A stretch of DNA of 64,000 nt from Deltaproteobacteria bacterium. Lineage in GTDB: Bacteria; Desulfobacterota; Binatia; UTPRO1. The notes below the pieces were generated by a model, which worked only from the letters and a program-made list of their open reading frames with translations, did not search any database and was not told where the DNA came from. The DNA is taken from positions 56,295-120,294 of the forward strand of contig JADYZW010000064.1 in assembly GCA_020852955.1 (NCBI GenBank), in the 5' to 3' direction. The stretch's first letter is position 1. The number at the start of each line of letters is the position of its first letter. The position numbers and the translations under genes are program-made. Below are positions 26,414 through 35,514 of this stretch, piece after piece.

Positions 26414-27187
26414 TCAGCGCTCGACGTCGAGCCGACGGACGCCGGGCGCTTCGGCGGGGCGCGGCGCGATCTCCTCGACCGCGACGGGAGCCGGGACCCG
26501 CACGCGGCGTCCCCGGACGCTGAACCGCGCGATGTGATACAGCGCGGCGACGCCGTCGCGCCAGGTGATCTTTTTCCCCTGGTCGTAATCGCGTCCGGCG
26601 TAGGAAATCGGCTGCTCGTAAATGCGGCAGCGCATCTGCGCGACCTTGGCGGTGATCTCCGGCTCGAAGCCGAAACGGTCGCATTCGATCTGGATCTGCT
26701 CGAGCACCTCGCGGCGAAAGAGCTTGTAGCCCGTCTCCATGTCCGTGAGGTTCACGTTCGTGCACATGTTCGAAAGGAGCGTGAGCACGCGGTTGCCGAC
26801 ATAGTGCCAGAAGTTGAGGACGCGGTGCGGTCCGCCGAGGAAGCGCGAGCCGAACACCACGTCGGCCTCTCCGCGCTCGATCGGCGCGAGCAGCGCCGGG
26901 ATATCGCGCGGGTTGTACTCGAGGTCCGCGTCCTGCACGACGGCGACGTCGCCCCGCACGTGCGCGAAGCCGGTGCGCAACGCGGCGCCCTTCCCACGAT
27001 TGGTGCCGTGGAAGAAGACCCGCACCTCGCCGCCGGCGAGCTCGCGCAGGATATCGCGGGTGCCGTCGAGCGAGCCGTCGTCGACGACGATGATCTCCTT
27101 CGCGTGTGGCAGCGTTTGGACGCGCCGCACCACCTCGCGAACGCTCGCGGCCTCGTTGTAGACCGGCATGACGATCGAAAGTTTCAT
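26414..27187 (-). CDS. GT2 glycosyltransferase, dolichyl/polyprenyl-phosphate mannosyltransferase-like
   Basis: A 257-residue GT-A enzyme. SIVMPVYNE opens the nucleotide-binding fold, VVDDGSLDGT follows, and the metal-binding DAD sits in VVQDADLEYNP. VFGSRFLGG and the acceptor-loop segment TDMETGYKLFRREV are characteristic of DPM1-type polyprenol-phosphate sugar transferases. It lacks the C-terminal membrane helices of some DPM enzymes. The start overlaps the FKBP gene stop (ATGA), the end of a chain of coupled genes beginning at pdxA. It could charge a lipid carrier for the GT39 protein at 42200-44134. Confidence 0.88.
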   Translation of the reverse strand: MKLSIVMPVYNEAASVREVVRRVQTLPHAKEIIVVDDGSLDGTRDILRELAGGEVRVFFHGTNRGKGAALRTGFAHVRGDVAVVQDADLEYNPRDIPALLAPIERGEADVVFGSRFLGGPHRVLNFWHYVGNRVLTLLSNMCTNVNLTDMETGYKLFRREVLEQIQIECDRFGFEPEITAKVAQMRCRIYEQPISYAGRDYDQGKKITWRDGVAALYHIARFSVRGRRVRVPAPVAVEEIAPRPAEAPGVRRLDVER

Positions 27188-27666
27188 CGCAACGTTCCCC
27201 TCCGGACCTCGTCGGCGGTCGCCGGCCGCACCGCCACCACCTTCGCCCAGACGTCGAGCCCCTGCCCCGCGGCCGGATGATTGAAATCGGCGAGCACCTC
27301 GTCGCCCTCGATGCCGACCAGGCGGAAGATCATCGGCTCGCCGCGCGGCGGACGGACGGTGTACCGCTTCCCGGCCTCGAGCGTCAGCTCGGGCGGCAGC
27401 TGCGCACGCGGCATCCGGCGCACGAGGTCCGGCCGGTGCTCGCCGTAGCTCTCCTTCGGCGAGAGCGACAGCCGGCGCTCCTCGCCGGCGACGAGCCCCT
27501 CCACGGCCCGCTCGAGCGCCGGGAAGATCTGCTCGTTTCCGTGCAGATAGGTCACCGGGCCGCACCGCTCCGTCGAGTCGACGAGATCGCCGTTCGTGAG
27601 CGTCGCCCGGTACTCGATCGTGACGACCCTGTCGACGGCCACGCGCACGCCCCCCTCCGCGCTCAC
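27184..27666 (-). CDS. FKBP-type peptidyl-prolyl isomerase, SlyD-like
   Basis: A 160-residue protein with the SlyD layout. The N-terminal FKBP half begins VVTIEYRATLTNGDLVDST. The inserted IF chaperone domain (SLSPKESYGEHRPDLVRRMPR) follows, then the return with VLADFNHPAAGQ(G)L. The C-terminus lacks the His/Cys-rich metal tail of E. coli SlyD. The role is proline isomerisation and chaperoning of folding intermediates. The GTG start at 27666 overlaps the DUF1537 gene stop. Confidence 0.88.
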   Translation of the reverse strand: MSAEGGVRVAVDRVVTIEYRATLTNGDLVDSTERCGPVTYLHGNEQIFPALERAVEGLVAGEERRLSLSPKESYGEHRPDLVRRMPRAQLPPELTLEAGKRYTVRPPRGEPMIFRLVGIEGDEVLADFNHPAAGQGLDVWAKVVAVRPATADEVRRGTLR

Positions 27667-28913
27667 GTCGCACCCTCCGCGGCGCGCGGCGCCGCGCGCG
27701 CCACCTCCCCGAGCCACTCCGCGATGACGCCGGACGCGCCGCCCGATCCGCCCTTGGTGACCAGACGCGTTCCGGCCGCCGTGCCGCCGAGGATCGTCCC
27801 ATAGGCGACAAGCGGCGCGATGCGTCCGTGCACCTCGATCGCGCCGGCCTCGAGGCGCCGCAGGATCGCGTGACCCGTCTCGCCGCCGATCATCACGAGC
27901 GTCCCGATCCGGACGTCGGCGACGATCGCCGCGACCGCGTCGGCGAGCGCCGCCTCGGTCGCGCGGAGCGCGCCGGCCGCCGGCACACCGCCCGGCGCAG
28001 GCGGCATCGCCACGACGCGCCTCCCGGCCGCGAGCGCCGCCGCCCCCCGGCGCGCGGCGGCGCGGGCCCCGGCGCCGGCGCCCGCGCCGACGGTGATCGC
28101 CACGGCCTCGCCCGCGGCAAGCACGGCGTCCGCCTGCGCCCGGGCGCGGCTGTGGAGGCTTCCGTTCACGACGAGCACCGGCTGCGACGGCGACGGCGCC
28201 TCCACGGCGCCCCCGGACGGCCCGCCCCCGCCCAGACGCGGCGCGAGCGCGGCCGCGAGCGCGATCGATCCCGCGAGGCAGAGCGTTCCGGGCAGCGCCG
28301 TGATCGCCTCCACCGCCAGCGCCACGTCGTCGTCGGACTCCGCATCGACCACGAAGCAGTCGACGCTCGCCTCGCGCCGCCGCGCGACCTCGGCCGCGAA
28401 GCCGCCGCGCCGGAGGCACTCACGCGGCAGCACCTCGACGACGCGGCGGCTCTCGCGCGCGATCACCTCGCGCACCGACGACACCGCGCCCGGACCCTCG
28501 GGATCGCGCGCGAACTCCGTCTCGGCGAGCGGGCGGCCGCCGAACCACTGGCACCCGCCGCGCGTCACCCTCCCCGCCGCGGGAATCGCGGGGAGGACGA
28601 ACCCCGTCGCGCCGAGGTGGTCGAGCGCCGCGTCGAGCTCGGCGCCGAGGTGACCGCGGAGCGCCGTATCGATCTTCTTCAGCACGAGTCGCGCCGGCCG
28701 CGCACCGAGCGCGGCGCGAACGCGCGCGGCGGCCGCGTCCGACGTCAAGGCGCGACTCTGCGTGTTCACGACCGCGACCGCGCCGTCGTCGCCGGGGGCG
28801 GCCGTCGCTCCCGCCTCGACGACGACCCGCGCGCGCAGCCCCGCCGCCGCGAGCTCGGCGGCTACGTCGCACGCGCCGGTCAGATCGTCCGCGATCGCGG
28901 CGAACGCGCTCAC
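27663..28913 (-). CDS. Four-carbon acid sugar kinase (DUF1537, OtnK/DtnK-like)
   Basis: A 416-residue DUF1537 protein. The N-terminal domain starts FAAIADDLTGACDVAAEL, with KKIDTALRGHLGAELDA as the sugar-acid-binding segment. The C-terminal nucleotide-binding domain has IGGETGHAIL and TKGGSGGASGV. DUF1537 enzymes phosphorylate the 4-hydroxyl of C4 acid sugars such as threonate, erythronate or 3-oxo derivatives. The companion PdxA-type dehydrogenase encoded nearby matches the DtnK-PdxA2 route, which yields dihydroxyacetone phosphate from D-threonate. The exact substrate is inferred. It is coupled on both sides by 4-base overlaps. Confidence 0.87.
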   Translation of the reverse strand: MSAFAAIADDLTGACDVAAELAAAGLRARVVVEAGATAAPGDDGAVAVVNTQSRALTSDAAAARVRAALGARPARLVLKKIDTALRGHLGAELDAALDHLGATGFVLPAIPAAGRVTRGGCQWFGGRPLAETEFARDPEGPGAVSSVREVIARESRRVVEVLPRECLRRGGFAAEVARRREASVDCFVVDAESDDDVALAVEAITALPGTLCLAGSIALAAALAPRLGGGGPSGGAVEAPSPSQPVLVVNGSLHSRARAQADAVLAAGEAVAITVGAGAGAGARAAARRGAAALAAGRRVVAMPPAPGGVPAAGALRATEAALADAVAAIVADVRIGTLVMIGGETGHAILRRLEAGAIEVHGRIAPLVAYGTILGGTAAGTRLVTKGGSGGASGVIAEWLGEVARAAPRAAEGAT

Positions 28914-29617
28914 CGCATCAACACCGCGCGCGCCGGCGCCCCGTCGACGCCTTCGAGCTTGAGCGGCAGGCACGAGAGCAGATAGGTCCCCGCCACGATC
29001 TCCCGCAGGTCCAGGCCCTCGATGACGAAGACGCCGTGGCCGAGCAGCAGCTTGTGCACCGCGAAGTCCTTGCTGCCGAATTGCTCGATGGAAAGGTAGT
29101 CCATGCCGACCGTTTTCACGTTCCGGTCGACCAGATGCCGGGCGGCATCGAGCGTGAGATACGTGAAGTCCCGCTGGAATCCCGGCTTCGCCCAGCGCTC
29201 CGAGTTGTCGGTCCGACAGAGGACGATGTCCCCGCCGTGGATCTCGTGGCGGCGGAGCGCCGCGGCGTCGATCGCAGCGAGCCCGCGGAGGTCGAGCACC
29301 CGCGCCGGGCCCACCATGCGATCGAGCGGCACCTGGTCGAGCGTCGTGGCGCCGTCGATGAAGTGCGCCGGGGCATCGACGTGCGTTCCGGTGTGGGCGC
29401 CCAGCGAGAGGTGGGTCACGTTGGCGGCATCGCCGCGTTTGATAGCGCGGACCTGGGCCTGCTGGAACGCCGGGTCTCCGGGGTAGACGTGCATGTCCGG
29501 ACGATCCGGCACCGACACGTCCCAGATCCGTCGGCCGGACCGGTCGATCCCATCCCGAAGGTGTGCGTCGATGGCATCCACGCTGGCGTCCTCGTTCTCC
29601 GCAGGTCGCGCGCTCAC
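28910..29617 (-). CDS. Cyclase-family (kynurenine formamidase-like) metal hydrolase
   Basis: A 235-residue protein of the cyclase/KynB fold. The diagnostic metal-binding motif HTGTHVDAPAHF is present, with DIVLCRTDNS, and a second metal-site segment near KTVGMDYLSIEQFG. Known members hydrolyse N-formylkynurenine, cyclic amides or isatin. Here it sits between a PdxA-type dehydrogenase and a DUF1537 kinase, so opening a lactone or amide of a C4 acid is an attractive but untested role. The GTG start overlaps the pdxA stop (GTGA). Confidence 0.85.
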   Translation of the reverse strand: MSARPAENEDASVDAIDAHLRDGIDRSGRRIWDVSVPDRPDMHVYPGDPAFQQAQVRAIKRGDAANVTHLSLGAHTGTHVDAPAHFIDGATTLDQVPLDRMVGPARVLDLRGLAAIDAAALRRHEIHGGDIVLCRTDNSERWAKPGFQRDFTYLTLDAARHLVDRNVKTVGMDYLSIEQFGSKDFAVHKLLLGHGVFVIEGLDLREIVAGTYLLSCLPLKLEGVDGAPARAVLMR

Positions 29618-30636
29618 ACGTCCGCCATGGCGCGCGCTCGTCCGGCGCGGCGGGCGGCGAGTTCGGCCGCGGTCTTGATCGCCTCGAGCAGATTCTTGTG
29701 GTTCGCGATGCCCTTCCCCGCGATGTCGAACGCCGTGCCATGTCCCGTCGACGTCCGGATGAAGGGGAGGCCGACGAGCAGCGTCACGACGTCGCCGAAG
29801 CCGAGCAGCTTCACCGCGCCGAGGCCCTGATCGTGATAGAGCGCAATGGTGAGATCGTACATGCCCTGCTTGGTCTTGAAGAAGACCGTATCGGCGGGCA
29901 CCGGGCCGATCGCGTTCACCCCGGCGGCCCTGGCCTCCGCGATGGCCGGTGCGATCTCCTCGATCTCCTCGCGGCCGAAGAGGCCGCCCTCGCCGGCATG
30001 CGGGTTCAGGGCCGAGACCGCGATCCGCGGCGCGGCGATGCCCTGCCCGATCAGCGCCTCGTGCGCGAGCATGATCTTCTCGTGAACGCGCGCCTTCGTC
30101 ACTTTGTCGCATGCTTCGCGAAGCGACATGTGATTCGTCAGCAGGAGCAAGCGCATCTCCCCGAGCAGGAGCACCATGGCGTAGCGCTTCACCCCGGCCT
30201 CCTCGGCGAAGATCTCCGTGGCGCCCTCGTAGTGGAAGCCGGCAGCGCGCATCGACTCCTTGTTGAGGGGCGCCGAGACGATCCCGTCGATCTCTCCGCG
30301 CAACGCGTAGCGGGCCGCCTCTCGCGTGTAGCGCACGGCCGCCGCGCCGAGCGCCGGCTCGACCACCCCGATCTTCACCGCCGCCGGGTCGACGTCCCCG
30401 TAGTCGACGACCGCGAAGGCGCCGCCGTCGCGCCGCCAGTCCGCGGGCCGCTCGATCGCGCGGAGCGGCAACTCGAGGCCGGCCTTCGCCGCCGCGGCGG
30501 CCAGGACGCGGAGATCGCCGAACACCACCGGCTCGCAGCACGTGCGGGTCGCCGGATCGGCGAGGGATTTCACGAGAATCTCTGGACTGATGCCGGCGGC
30601 GTCGCCCATGGTGATGCCGATCGTCGGACGTGTCAT
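29614..30636 (-). CDS. pdxA: PdxA-family 4-phospho-hydroxyacid dehydrogenase (PdxA/PdxA2)
   Basis: A 340-residue NAD-dependent dehydrogenase starting RPTIGITMGDAAGISPEI. The three metal-binding histidines lie in LTNHMSL, LYHDQGLG and TSTGHGTAFDIAGKG. SAPLNKESM is also typical. Classical PdxA makes the PLP precursor from 4-phosphohydroxythreonine. PdxA2 paralogues next to DUF1537 kinases oxidise and decarboxylate 4-phospho-D-threonate. The neighbour two genes on is DUF1537 and no pdxJ is present, so the PdxA2 role is favoured. The ATG at 30636 is the family start. It heads a chain of five overlapping genes and lies 43 bases after a GT4 gene. Confidence 0.88.
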   Translation of the reverse strand: MTRPTIGITMGDAAGISPEILVKSLADPATRTCCEPVVFGDLRVLAAAAAKAGLELPLRAIERPADWRRDGGAFAVVDYGDVDPAAVKIGVVEPALGAAAVRYTREAARYALRGEIDGIVSAPLNKESMRAAGFHYEGATEIFAEEAGVKRYAMVLLLGEMRLLLLTNHMSLREACDKVTKARVHEKIMLAHEALIGQGIAAPRIAVSALNPHAGEGGLFGREEIEEIAPAIAEARAAGVNAIGPVPADTVFFKTKQGMYDLTIALYHDQGLGAVKLLGFGDVVTLLVGLPFIRTSTGHGTAFDIAGKGIANHKNLLEAIKTAAELAARRAGRARAMADV

Positions 30637-30679
30637 GCGTTCCGAGCTCCTTGCGGTGAACGTGGGAGGGTCGTGCGCT

Positions 30680-31939
30680 TCAGGTCTCGAAGACGCCGAG
30701 CGCCGCCGCCGCGGGCGCCGCCTCGGACGTCGGGCGACGGCGCAGCACGACGTCGTAGGTGGCCTCCACCTGGTCGATGACGCGCTCCCAGCCATACTCG
30801 TCCTCGACGGTCCGACGGGCGGCCGCGCCGAGCGCGCGCCGACGGCGCGGATCGGCCAGCAGCCCGACGACCGCCGCAGCGTACGCGTCCGGGCCGTCGA
30901 CGTCCACCACGACGCCGTTGACGCCGTCGCGCACCGCCTTGGCCGAGCCCGCGGAGACCACGACGGCCTTGGCGGCCGCCATGTAGTTCAGGAGCTTCAT
31001 CGGGAACCCCGACCACTCGCGACGGGGACACAGCGCGAGATCGGCCACCCGGATCAGATCGCGCACGGTCGCGAAATCGTCAGCGCTCACGAGGCGCACT
31101 CCGTCGGGCAGCCGGCGGAGCCTCGCCGGCAGATCGCGGGGCGCGACGTGCGTCGCAAGTACGAGGAGCGCGTCCCCGACGGATCGCCGCACCAGGCCGA
31201 TGCTCGCGAGCAGGAGATCGAGATTCTGATAGCCGTCGACGTTCCCGGTGTAGAGCAGCACCGGACGCTCGCCGAACCCGAAGCGCTCACGGATCGCGGC
31301 CAGGTCGGCGAGCGAGCACGCCGGAAACTCCTCGGGCGAGCTCCCCGGCGCGATCAGCGCGATGGCGTCCTCCTCGACGCCGCGCGCGCGCAGGAAGCCG
31401 ACGAGTTCGCGGCAGATCGCGATGCAGCGATCGGCGCGCCTCGGCACCTCGCGATCGGCGACCGCGCCGAGCGCGCGGGCGAGGCGGCGCGCGGTGCGGC
31501 TCCGGAAGTACGTCGGCAGCTCCTCCGCGAGCGCGTTGTGGCTGTGGTAGACGAGCGGCACGCCGGTACGCCGTCGCGCCGCGAGCCCGACGAGCGCCGC
31601 CTCGTAGTTGTGCGCGTGCATCACCTCGATCCCTTCGCGCTCGAGCACCCGCACGAGCCGGACGAGCAGCGCCGCGTCGAGCACGAGCTTGGCGGCGCTC
31701 GGGCCCGAGCCGGCGGCGCACAAGCCCGGCAGGCGCGGTATGCGCCGCACCGGCAGGCCGGCGAGCGCCTCTTCCAACCCCTCGGCGTAGGTCACGACCA
31801 CCGGATCGTGCCCGCGGGCGCGGAGGCCCTGCGCAAGCTTCCGAATGAGGAGCTGCGATCCTTGCAGGGTCGGGAACGGACACGCGGCGACGATGGCCAC
31901 GCGATACCGACGGGCCCGGACGTCGAGGGCTCGCATCAT
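30680..31939 (-). CDS. GT4 family glycosyltransferase
   Basis: A 419-residue GT-B enzyme. The N-terminal half opens with VAIVAACPFPTLQGSQLLIRKLAQGL, an acceptor-side glycine-rich loop. The C-terminal half contains LLYTGNVDGYQNLD and the donor-site ESGFPxK equivalent WSGFPMKLLNYMAA. NGVVVDV and a C-terminal helix follow. Sugar specificity is not visible. Double ATG at 31939/31936 overlaps the preceding phosphodiesterase stop. Confidence 0.85.
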   Translation of the reverse strand: MMRALDVRARRYRVAIVAACPFPTLQGSQLLIRKLAQGLRARGHDPVVVTYAEGLEEALAGLPVRRIPRLPGLCAAGSGPSAAKLVLDAALLVRLVRVLEREGIEVMHAHNYEAALVGLAARRRTGVPLVYHSHNALAEELPTYFRSRTARRLARALGAVADREVPRRADRCIAICRELVGFLRARGVEEDAIALIAPGSSPEEFPACSLADLAAIRERFGFGERPVLLYTGNVDGYQNLDLLLASIGLVRRSVGDALLVLATHVAPRDLPARLRRLPDGVRLVSADDFATVRDLIRVADLALCPRREWSGFPMKLLNYMAAAKAVVVSAGSAKAVRDGVNGVVVDVDGPDAYAAAVVGLLADPRRRRALGAAARRTVEDEYGWERVIDQVEATYDVVLRRRPTSEAAPAAAALGVFET

Positions 31940-33615
31940 GCCACGGGCTCGCTCAGGTAGCCGAGCGCCTGCAAGCGCCGCCGCAGCTCGGCCTCGTGGT
32001 CGTGGCCGTCCGACGCTTCCGTGAGCGCGAGGACGCCCGCGGCGACGCGCGCTTCCCCCGCGATCCCGGGCAGCAGCCGGCCGTCCATCCACGACGGGAC
32101 GTCGAGCCCGGCGAGGTGCAGCACCGACGGGGCGACGTCGACGATTGCGGCCTCCGTCGCCGGCGTCGCGGCGACGCCGCGGCCGGCGAGCGCCCAGAGG
32201 CCCTGCGGACGATGGCTGCCGTTCATGCCTCCGCCCTTCCCCGCCACGTGCTCGCGCACCGCGAGCCGCCGCACGCTGCGCGCCTCGCCCGGCCGGGTCG
32301 GCAGGCAGGGGTGGGAGTAGCCGCCGTCGAGCGCCAGCTCGAGGACGAGGTCGGGCGCGGCCTCGACGAACGGCCCCGCGTAGAGCTCGTCGCGGCGATG
32401 CACGTCCGCGACGATCGCCGCACCGGTCTCCGGGTGGCGCCATGCCAAGAGCGCCGCGCGCAGCGACTCGACCGCCGCATCGTACTCGGCGCCCGGGGCG
32501 ATCGTCCCGTCGGGATCGCGCCCGCGGACGTTCAGCCAGACGCTCGGCGCGTAGTTCAGCTCCTCCGAGAAGGCGCGGGTACGGGCCATGTCGATCGCCC
32601 CGAAGCGCGACCATCCCTCGAGCCGGCGCGCGAGCGCGCGCCCGCCGCGGCGCACCAGCCGCTCCTGCGCGCCGCGCGGCAGGAAGGCCAGCGCCGCCCG
32701 GCGGACGACGCGCGCCGCCCGCGCCCCGAGCCCGCGACGACCGGCGCGGAACGCCAGCCACCCGTGATCCGCGAGCCAGCGGTTCAGGTGCACCGCGACC
32801 GTACCGGCGCCCCCGAATCCGTGATCGGAAGCCACCAGCACGACCGCGTCGGGCGGCAGCTCGGCGAGGATCGCTCCGAGGGCGGCATCGAGGCGCCGAT
32901 AGACGTCGCGGAGCGCTCCGCCGAAGCGCCGCGCGCCTTCGGCGTCGAAGCGCGGCGAGGCCGGATCGGCGAACATCCAGAAGTGGTGGCTCGCGGTGTC
33001 GGCCTCGCCGAAGAGCATCATGAAGCAGTCCCAGCGCTCGCGCCGCAGCACCCAGCGCGCCAGGTCGCGCTTGCGGTCCACGGCCGCGAGGATCTTCGGC
33101 AGGACGTCGGCATGCCATCCCGGACCGATCGTCAGCTCCTGGAAGTCGGTGACGGCGTACGGACCGACGGCGCGGGTCATCTCCGCATAGAGCTCGCGCG
33201 GATGGACGAACGAGCCGTCGATGCCGGTCGCGACCGGGCTGTCGAAACCGCCCACCATGATCCCGTTCACCGGCTCCGGCGGATAGGTGGTCGGGACGCC
33301 GATCACCGCGACGCGCCGTCCCTCGTCGGAGAGCAGCCTCCAGATCGTCGGCACGCGGCGATCGCGGCTGCCGACGAAGGCGACCTCGTAGGTCCCGGGC
33401 ACGCGGCGGGTGAAGTCGAAGATGCCGTGCTTCCCGGGATTGGTCCCGGTCATGAACGACGACCACGCGGGAAACGTGACCGGCGGCGTCGTCGATCGCA
33501 GGACGCCGTGGGCCCCGCGCCGACGCACCTCGGCGAGCACGGGCATGTCGCCGTCCTCGCAGAACGGCCCCGCGAGGTCCCACGTCGCCCCGTCGAGACC
33601 GATAATCGCGATCAC
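31936..33615 (-). CDS. Alkaline phosphatase-superfamily phosphodiesterase (nucleotide pyrophosphatase-like)
   Basis: A 559-residue soluble protein with no signal peptide. It starts IAIIGLDGATWDL, whose Asp binds metal. The nucleophile position is Thr in PPVTFPAWSSFMTGTNPGKHG, and the second metal site is ASDHGFGG. The middle segment MLFGEADTASHHFW carries further metal-ligand candidates. The family cleaves phosphodiester or pyrophosphate bonds; a sulfatase role is unlikely because the formylglycine Cys/Ser is absent. Members recur beside glycosyltransferases in polysaccharide loci of poorly characterised bacteria. It shares this layout with the gene at 39456-40844. Confidence 0.82.
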   Translation of the reverse strand: MIAIIGLDGATWDLAGPFCEDGDMPVLAEVRRRGAHGVLRSTTPPVTFPAWSSFMTGTNPGKHGIFDFTRRVPGTYEVAFVGSRDRRVPTIWRLLSDEGRRVAVIGVPTTYPPEPVNGIMVGGFDSPVATGIDGSFVHPRELYAEMTRAVGPYAVTDFQELTIGPGWHADVLPKILAAVDRKRDLARWVLRRERWDCFMMLFGEADTASHHFWMFADPASPRFDAEGARRFGGALRDVYRRLDAALGAILAELPPDAVVLVASDHGFGGAGTVAVHLNRWLADHGWLAFRAGRRGLGARAARVVRRAALAFLPRGAQERLVRRGGRALARRLEGWSRFGAIDMARTRAFSEELNYAPSVWLNVRGRDPDGTIAPGAEYDAAVESLRAALLAWRHPETGAAIVADVHRRDELYAGPFVEAAPDLVLELALDGGYSHPCLPTRPGEARSVRRLAVREHVAGKGGGMNGSHRPQGLWALAGRGVAATPATEAAIVDVAPSVLHLAGLDVPSWMDGRLLPGIAGEARVAAGVLALTEASDGHDHEAELRRRLQALGYLSEPVA

Positions 33616-33634
33616 GGAACCGTTCCGATCTCCG

Positions 33635-35488
33635 TCAGCGCACGTACCCGAGCGCGCGCAAGCGCTCTTCGCTGGCGGCGTCGATGGACGTGCCCGTCGC
33701 CTCGACTGCGATCGCCTCCGCGTGGCTCTCGACCGCGCGCATGTCGGCCGTGAGCTTGTTGGCGGCCTCGGTCCGCGTCGCCATGAGGTCCTGCTGCTCG
33801 CCCGGATCCTTGGCGACGTCGAAGAGCTGGTGCTCGGGGAGGCCGCGCGGGTTGCCGGCGTTCGCGTGGATCACCTTCATGCCGCCGCTGCGGTATGCCT
33901 GGAGGCTGTTGCCCTCGAGCTCGCTCTCGGCGAACGCGTGATCGCGCGGCGCCGGGGCGTCGGCGGCGAGACCGAGGGGCTTCCCGGCCATCGACGGCGG
34001 CACCGGGAGGCCCGCCGCCCGGATGAGCGTCGGCGCGATGTCGAGGCTCGAGACCACCGCGTCGTTCACGACGCCCTTGGCGGCGCCCGGGCCCGCCTTC
34101 ACGATCAGCGGCACCGCCAGCTGCTCGTCGTAGAGCGTGGTGCCGTGCCACCAGCCGCCGTGCTCGTGGAACTCCTCGCCGTGATCGGCGGTAAGGAGGA
34201 GTACGGCGTCGTCGTAGAGACCCTTCGCCTTCAGCTCGGCGATGAACGTCGCGAGCTCGCCGTCGAGGAAGCGGATCGCCCCATCGTAGGCGTCGCGGTA
34301 GGCCTCGGCGAGCGACGGATCGGGGTTCGGATCGGCGACGCGTGCGTACGCCTCGCCGTTGTAGGGGTGCACGAAGTACGGATCGTGCGGCTCCATGAAA
34401 TGAAGGAACATGAAGAACGGCCGCCGCGGATCGCGCTCCGCAATCCAGTCGAGGCCGCGCTTCACCACGACGTCCGCCGGCTGGTAGTAGTTCTCGACCC
34501 ACTTCTTCTTCGAGATGAAGCGCTCGCGAACGAGCCGGAGCTGGTTGTAGATCGTGAGCTGCGCCGCCGACTCGGTCGCGCCGAAGAAGAACTCCGGCTC
34601 CAGGAAGACGTACTGGTCGAAGCCCTGCTGGAAGCCGAAGAGCGGCGCGACGTTGATGTTGTTCGCGAAGCCGACCGTCGCGTAGCCGGCGCCCTGCATG
34701 ACCTCGGCGAGGGTGACGACCGCGTCGGGCAGCGCGTCCGCCTTGTGGATCGCACGGTGCGACGACGGATACAGCGACGTGAAGATGGTGCCGAACGACG
34801 GCCGCGTCCACGACGCCTGGGCGTAGGCGCGTGCAAAGCGCGTCCCGTCGGCGGCGAGACCGTCGATCACGGGTGTCCGGTTCCTCCTGGCGCCGTAGCA
34901 CGAGAGGTGGTCGGCGCGGAGCGTGTCGACCACGATGAGGAACACGTTCGGCCCCTTGGCGGGCTGGCCGATCGCGACGGACGCGGGCCGTTCCTGGCGC
35001 GCGCCGAGCGCCATGCCCCCGCGCGCTGCGGCCACGGCGACGAGCAGCCCGCCCACGACGACGAGCGGCGACGCCAGCCGCGGCTGCCGACGCGCCAGCG
35101 CGCGCCAGACGAGAAAAGCGACCGCGAAGAGCGCGAGCGCCGCCGCCGCGGACGCCGCCTGGAACTGCGGCGGCGACAGCGGGGCGCCGTCGAAGGTCTC
35201 ATTGAAGACGTCGCGAAAGACCCGGAAGCGGCCGATGACCGTAGCCAGCACGGCGAGCACGGAGGCCCCGGCGAGCCCGTAGGCGGTCGGTGCAGTCACC
35301 CGCGTCACGACCCCGAGCACGACGCCGATGCCGAGCCCGAGGAGCGCGCCGACGCCGCCGTAGGAGAGGCCCGCGAAGTACAGGAGCCCGGCGTCGAGGC
35401 CGAGGTGGCGCTCGGCGATGACGATCGCCGCCTCGCCGAGACCCACGACCACCGCGGCCAGCGCGCCCCCGGCGAGCGCGCTCCCCAT
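33635..35488 (-). CDS. Membrane-anchored sulfatase-like phosphotransferase (Thr nucleophile)
   Basis: A 617-residue protein. About four to five hydrophobic helices (residues 5-175) precede an extracytoplasmic alkaline-phosphatase fold starting NVFLIVVDTLRADHLSCYG. The position of the formylglycine residue is Thr in SWTRPSFGTIFTSLYPSSH; metal-binding TADHGEEFHEHGG follows. Helices plus Thr nucleophile resemble LtaS/EptA-type lipid-head-group transferases more than sulfatases, though the loop order of true sulfatases is kept. The start is ATG 35488; a TTG at 35518 would overlap the upstream stop. It probably modifies the polysaccharide or a lipid outside the inner membrane. Confidence 0.8.
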   Translation of the reverse strand: MGSALAGGALAAVVVGLGEAAIVIAERHLGLDAGLLYFAGLSYGGVGALLGLGIGVVLGVVTRVTAPTAYGLAGASVLAVLATVIGRFRVFRDVFNETFDGAPLSPPQFQAASAAAALALFAVAFLVWRALARRQPRLASPLVVVGGLLVAVAAARGGMALGARQERPASVAIGQPAKGPNVFLIVVDTLRADHLSCYGARRNRTPVIDGLAADGTRFARAYAQASWTRPSFGTIFTSLYPSSHRAIHKADALPDAVVTLAEVMQGAGYATVGFANNINVAPLFGFQQGFDQYVFLEPEFFFGATESAAQLTIYNQLRLVRERFISKKKWVENYYQPADVVVKRGLDWIAERDPRRPFFMFLHFMEPHDPYFVHPYNGEAYARVADPNPDPSLAEAYRDAYDGAIRFLDGELATFIAELKAKGLYDDAVLLLTADHGEEFHEHGGWWHGTTLYDEQLAVPLIVKAGPGAAKGVVNDAVVSSLDIAPTLIRAAGLPVPPSMAGKPLGLAADAPAPRDHAFAESELEGNSLQAYRSGGMKVIHANAGNPRGLPEHQLFDVAKDPGEQQDLMATRTEAANKLTADMRAVESHAEAIAVEATGTSIDAASEERLRALGYVR

Positions 35489-35514
35489 CGCTCCGTTCGA
35501 CGACCTGGGCGAGC

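Noticed and set aside
33635..35488. True sulfatase annotation for the two membrane sulfatase-like proteins
   Set aside because: The residue that would become formylglycine is Thr in both proteins, which cannot be converted by the usual maturases.
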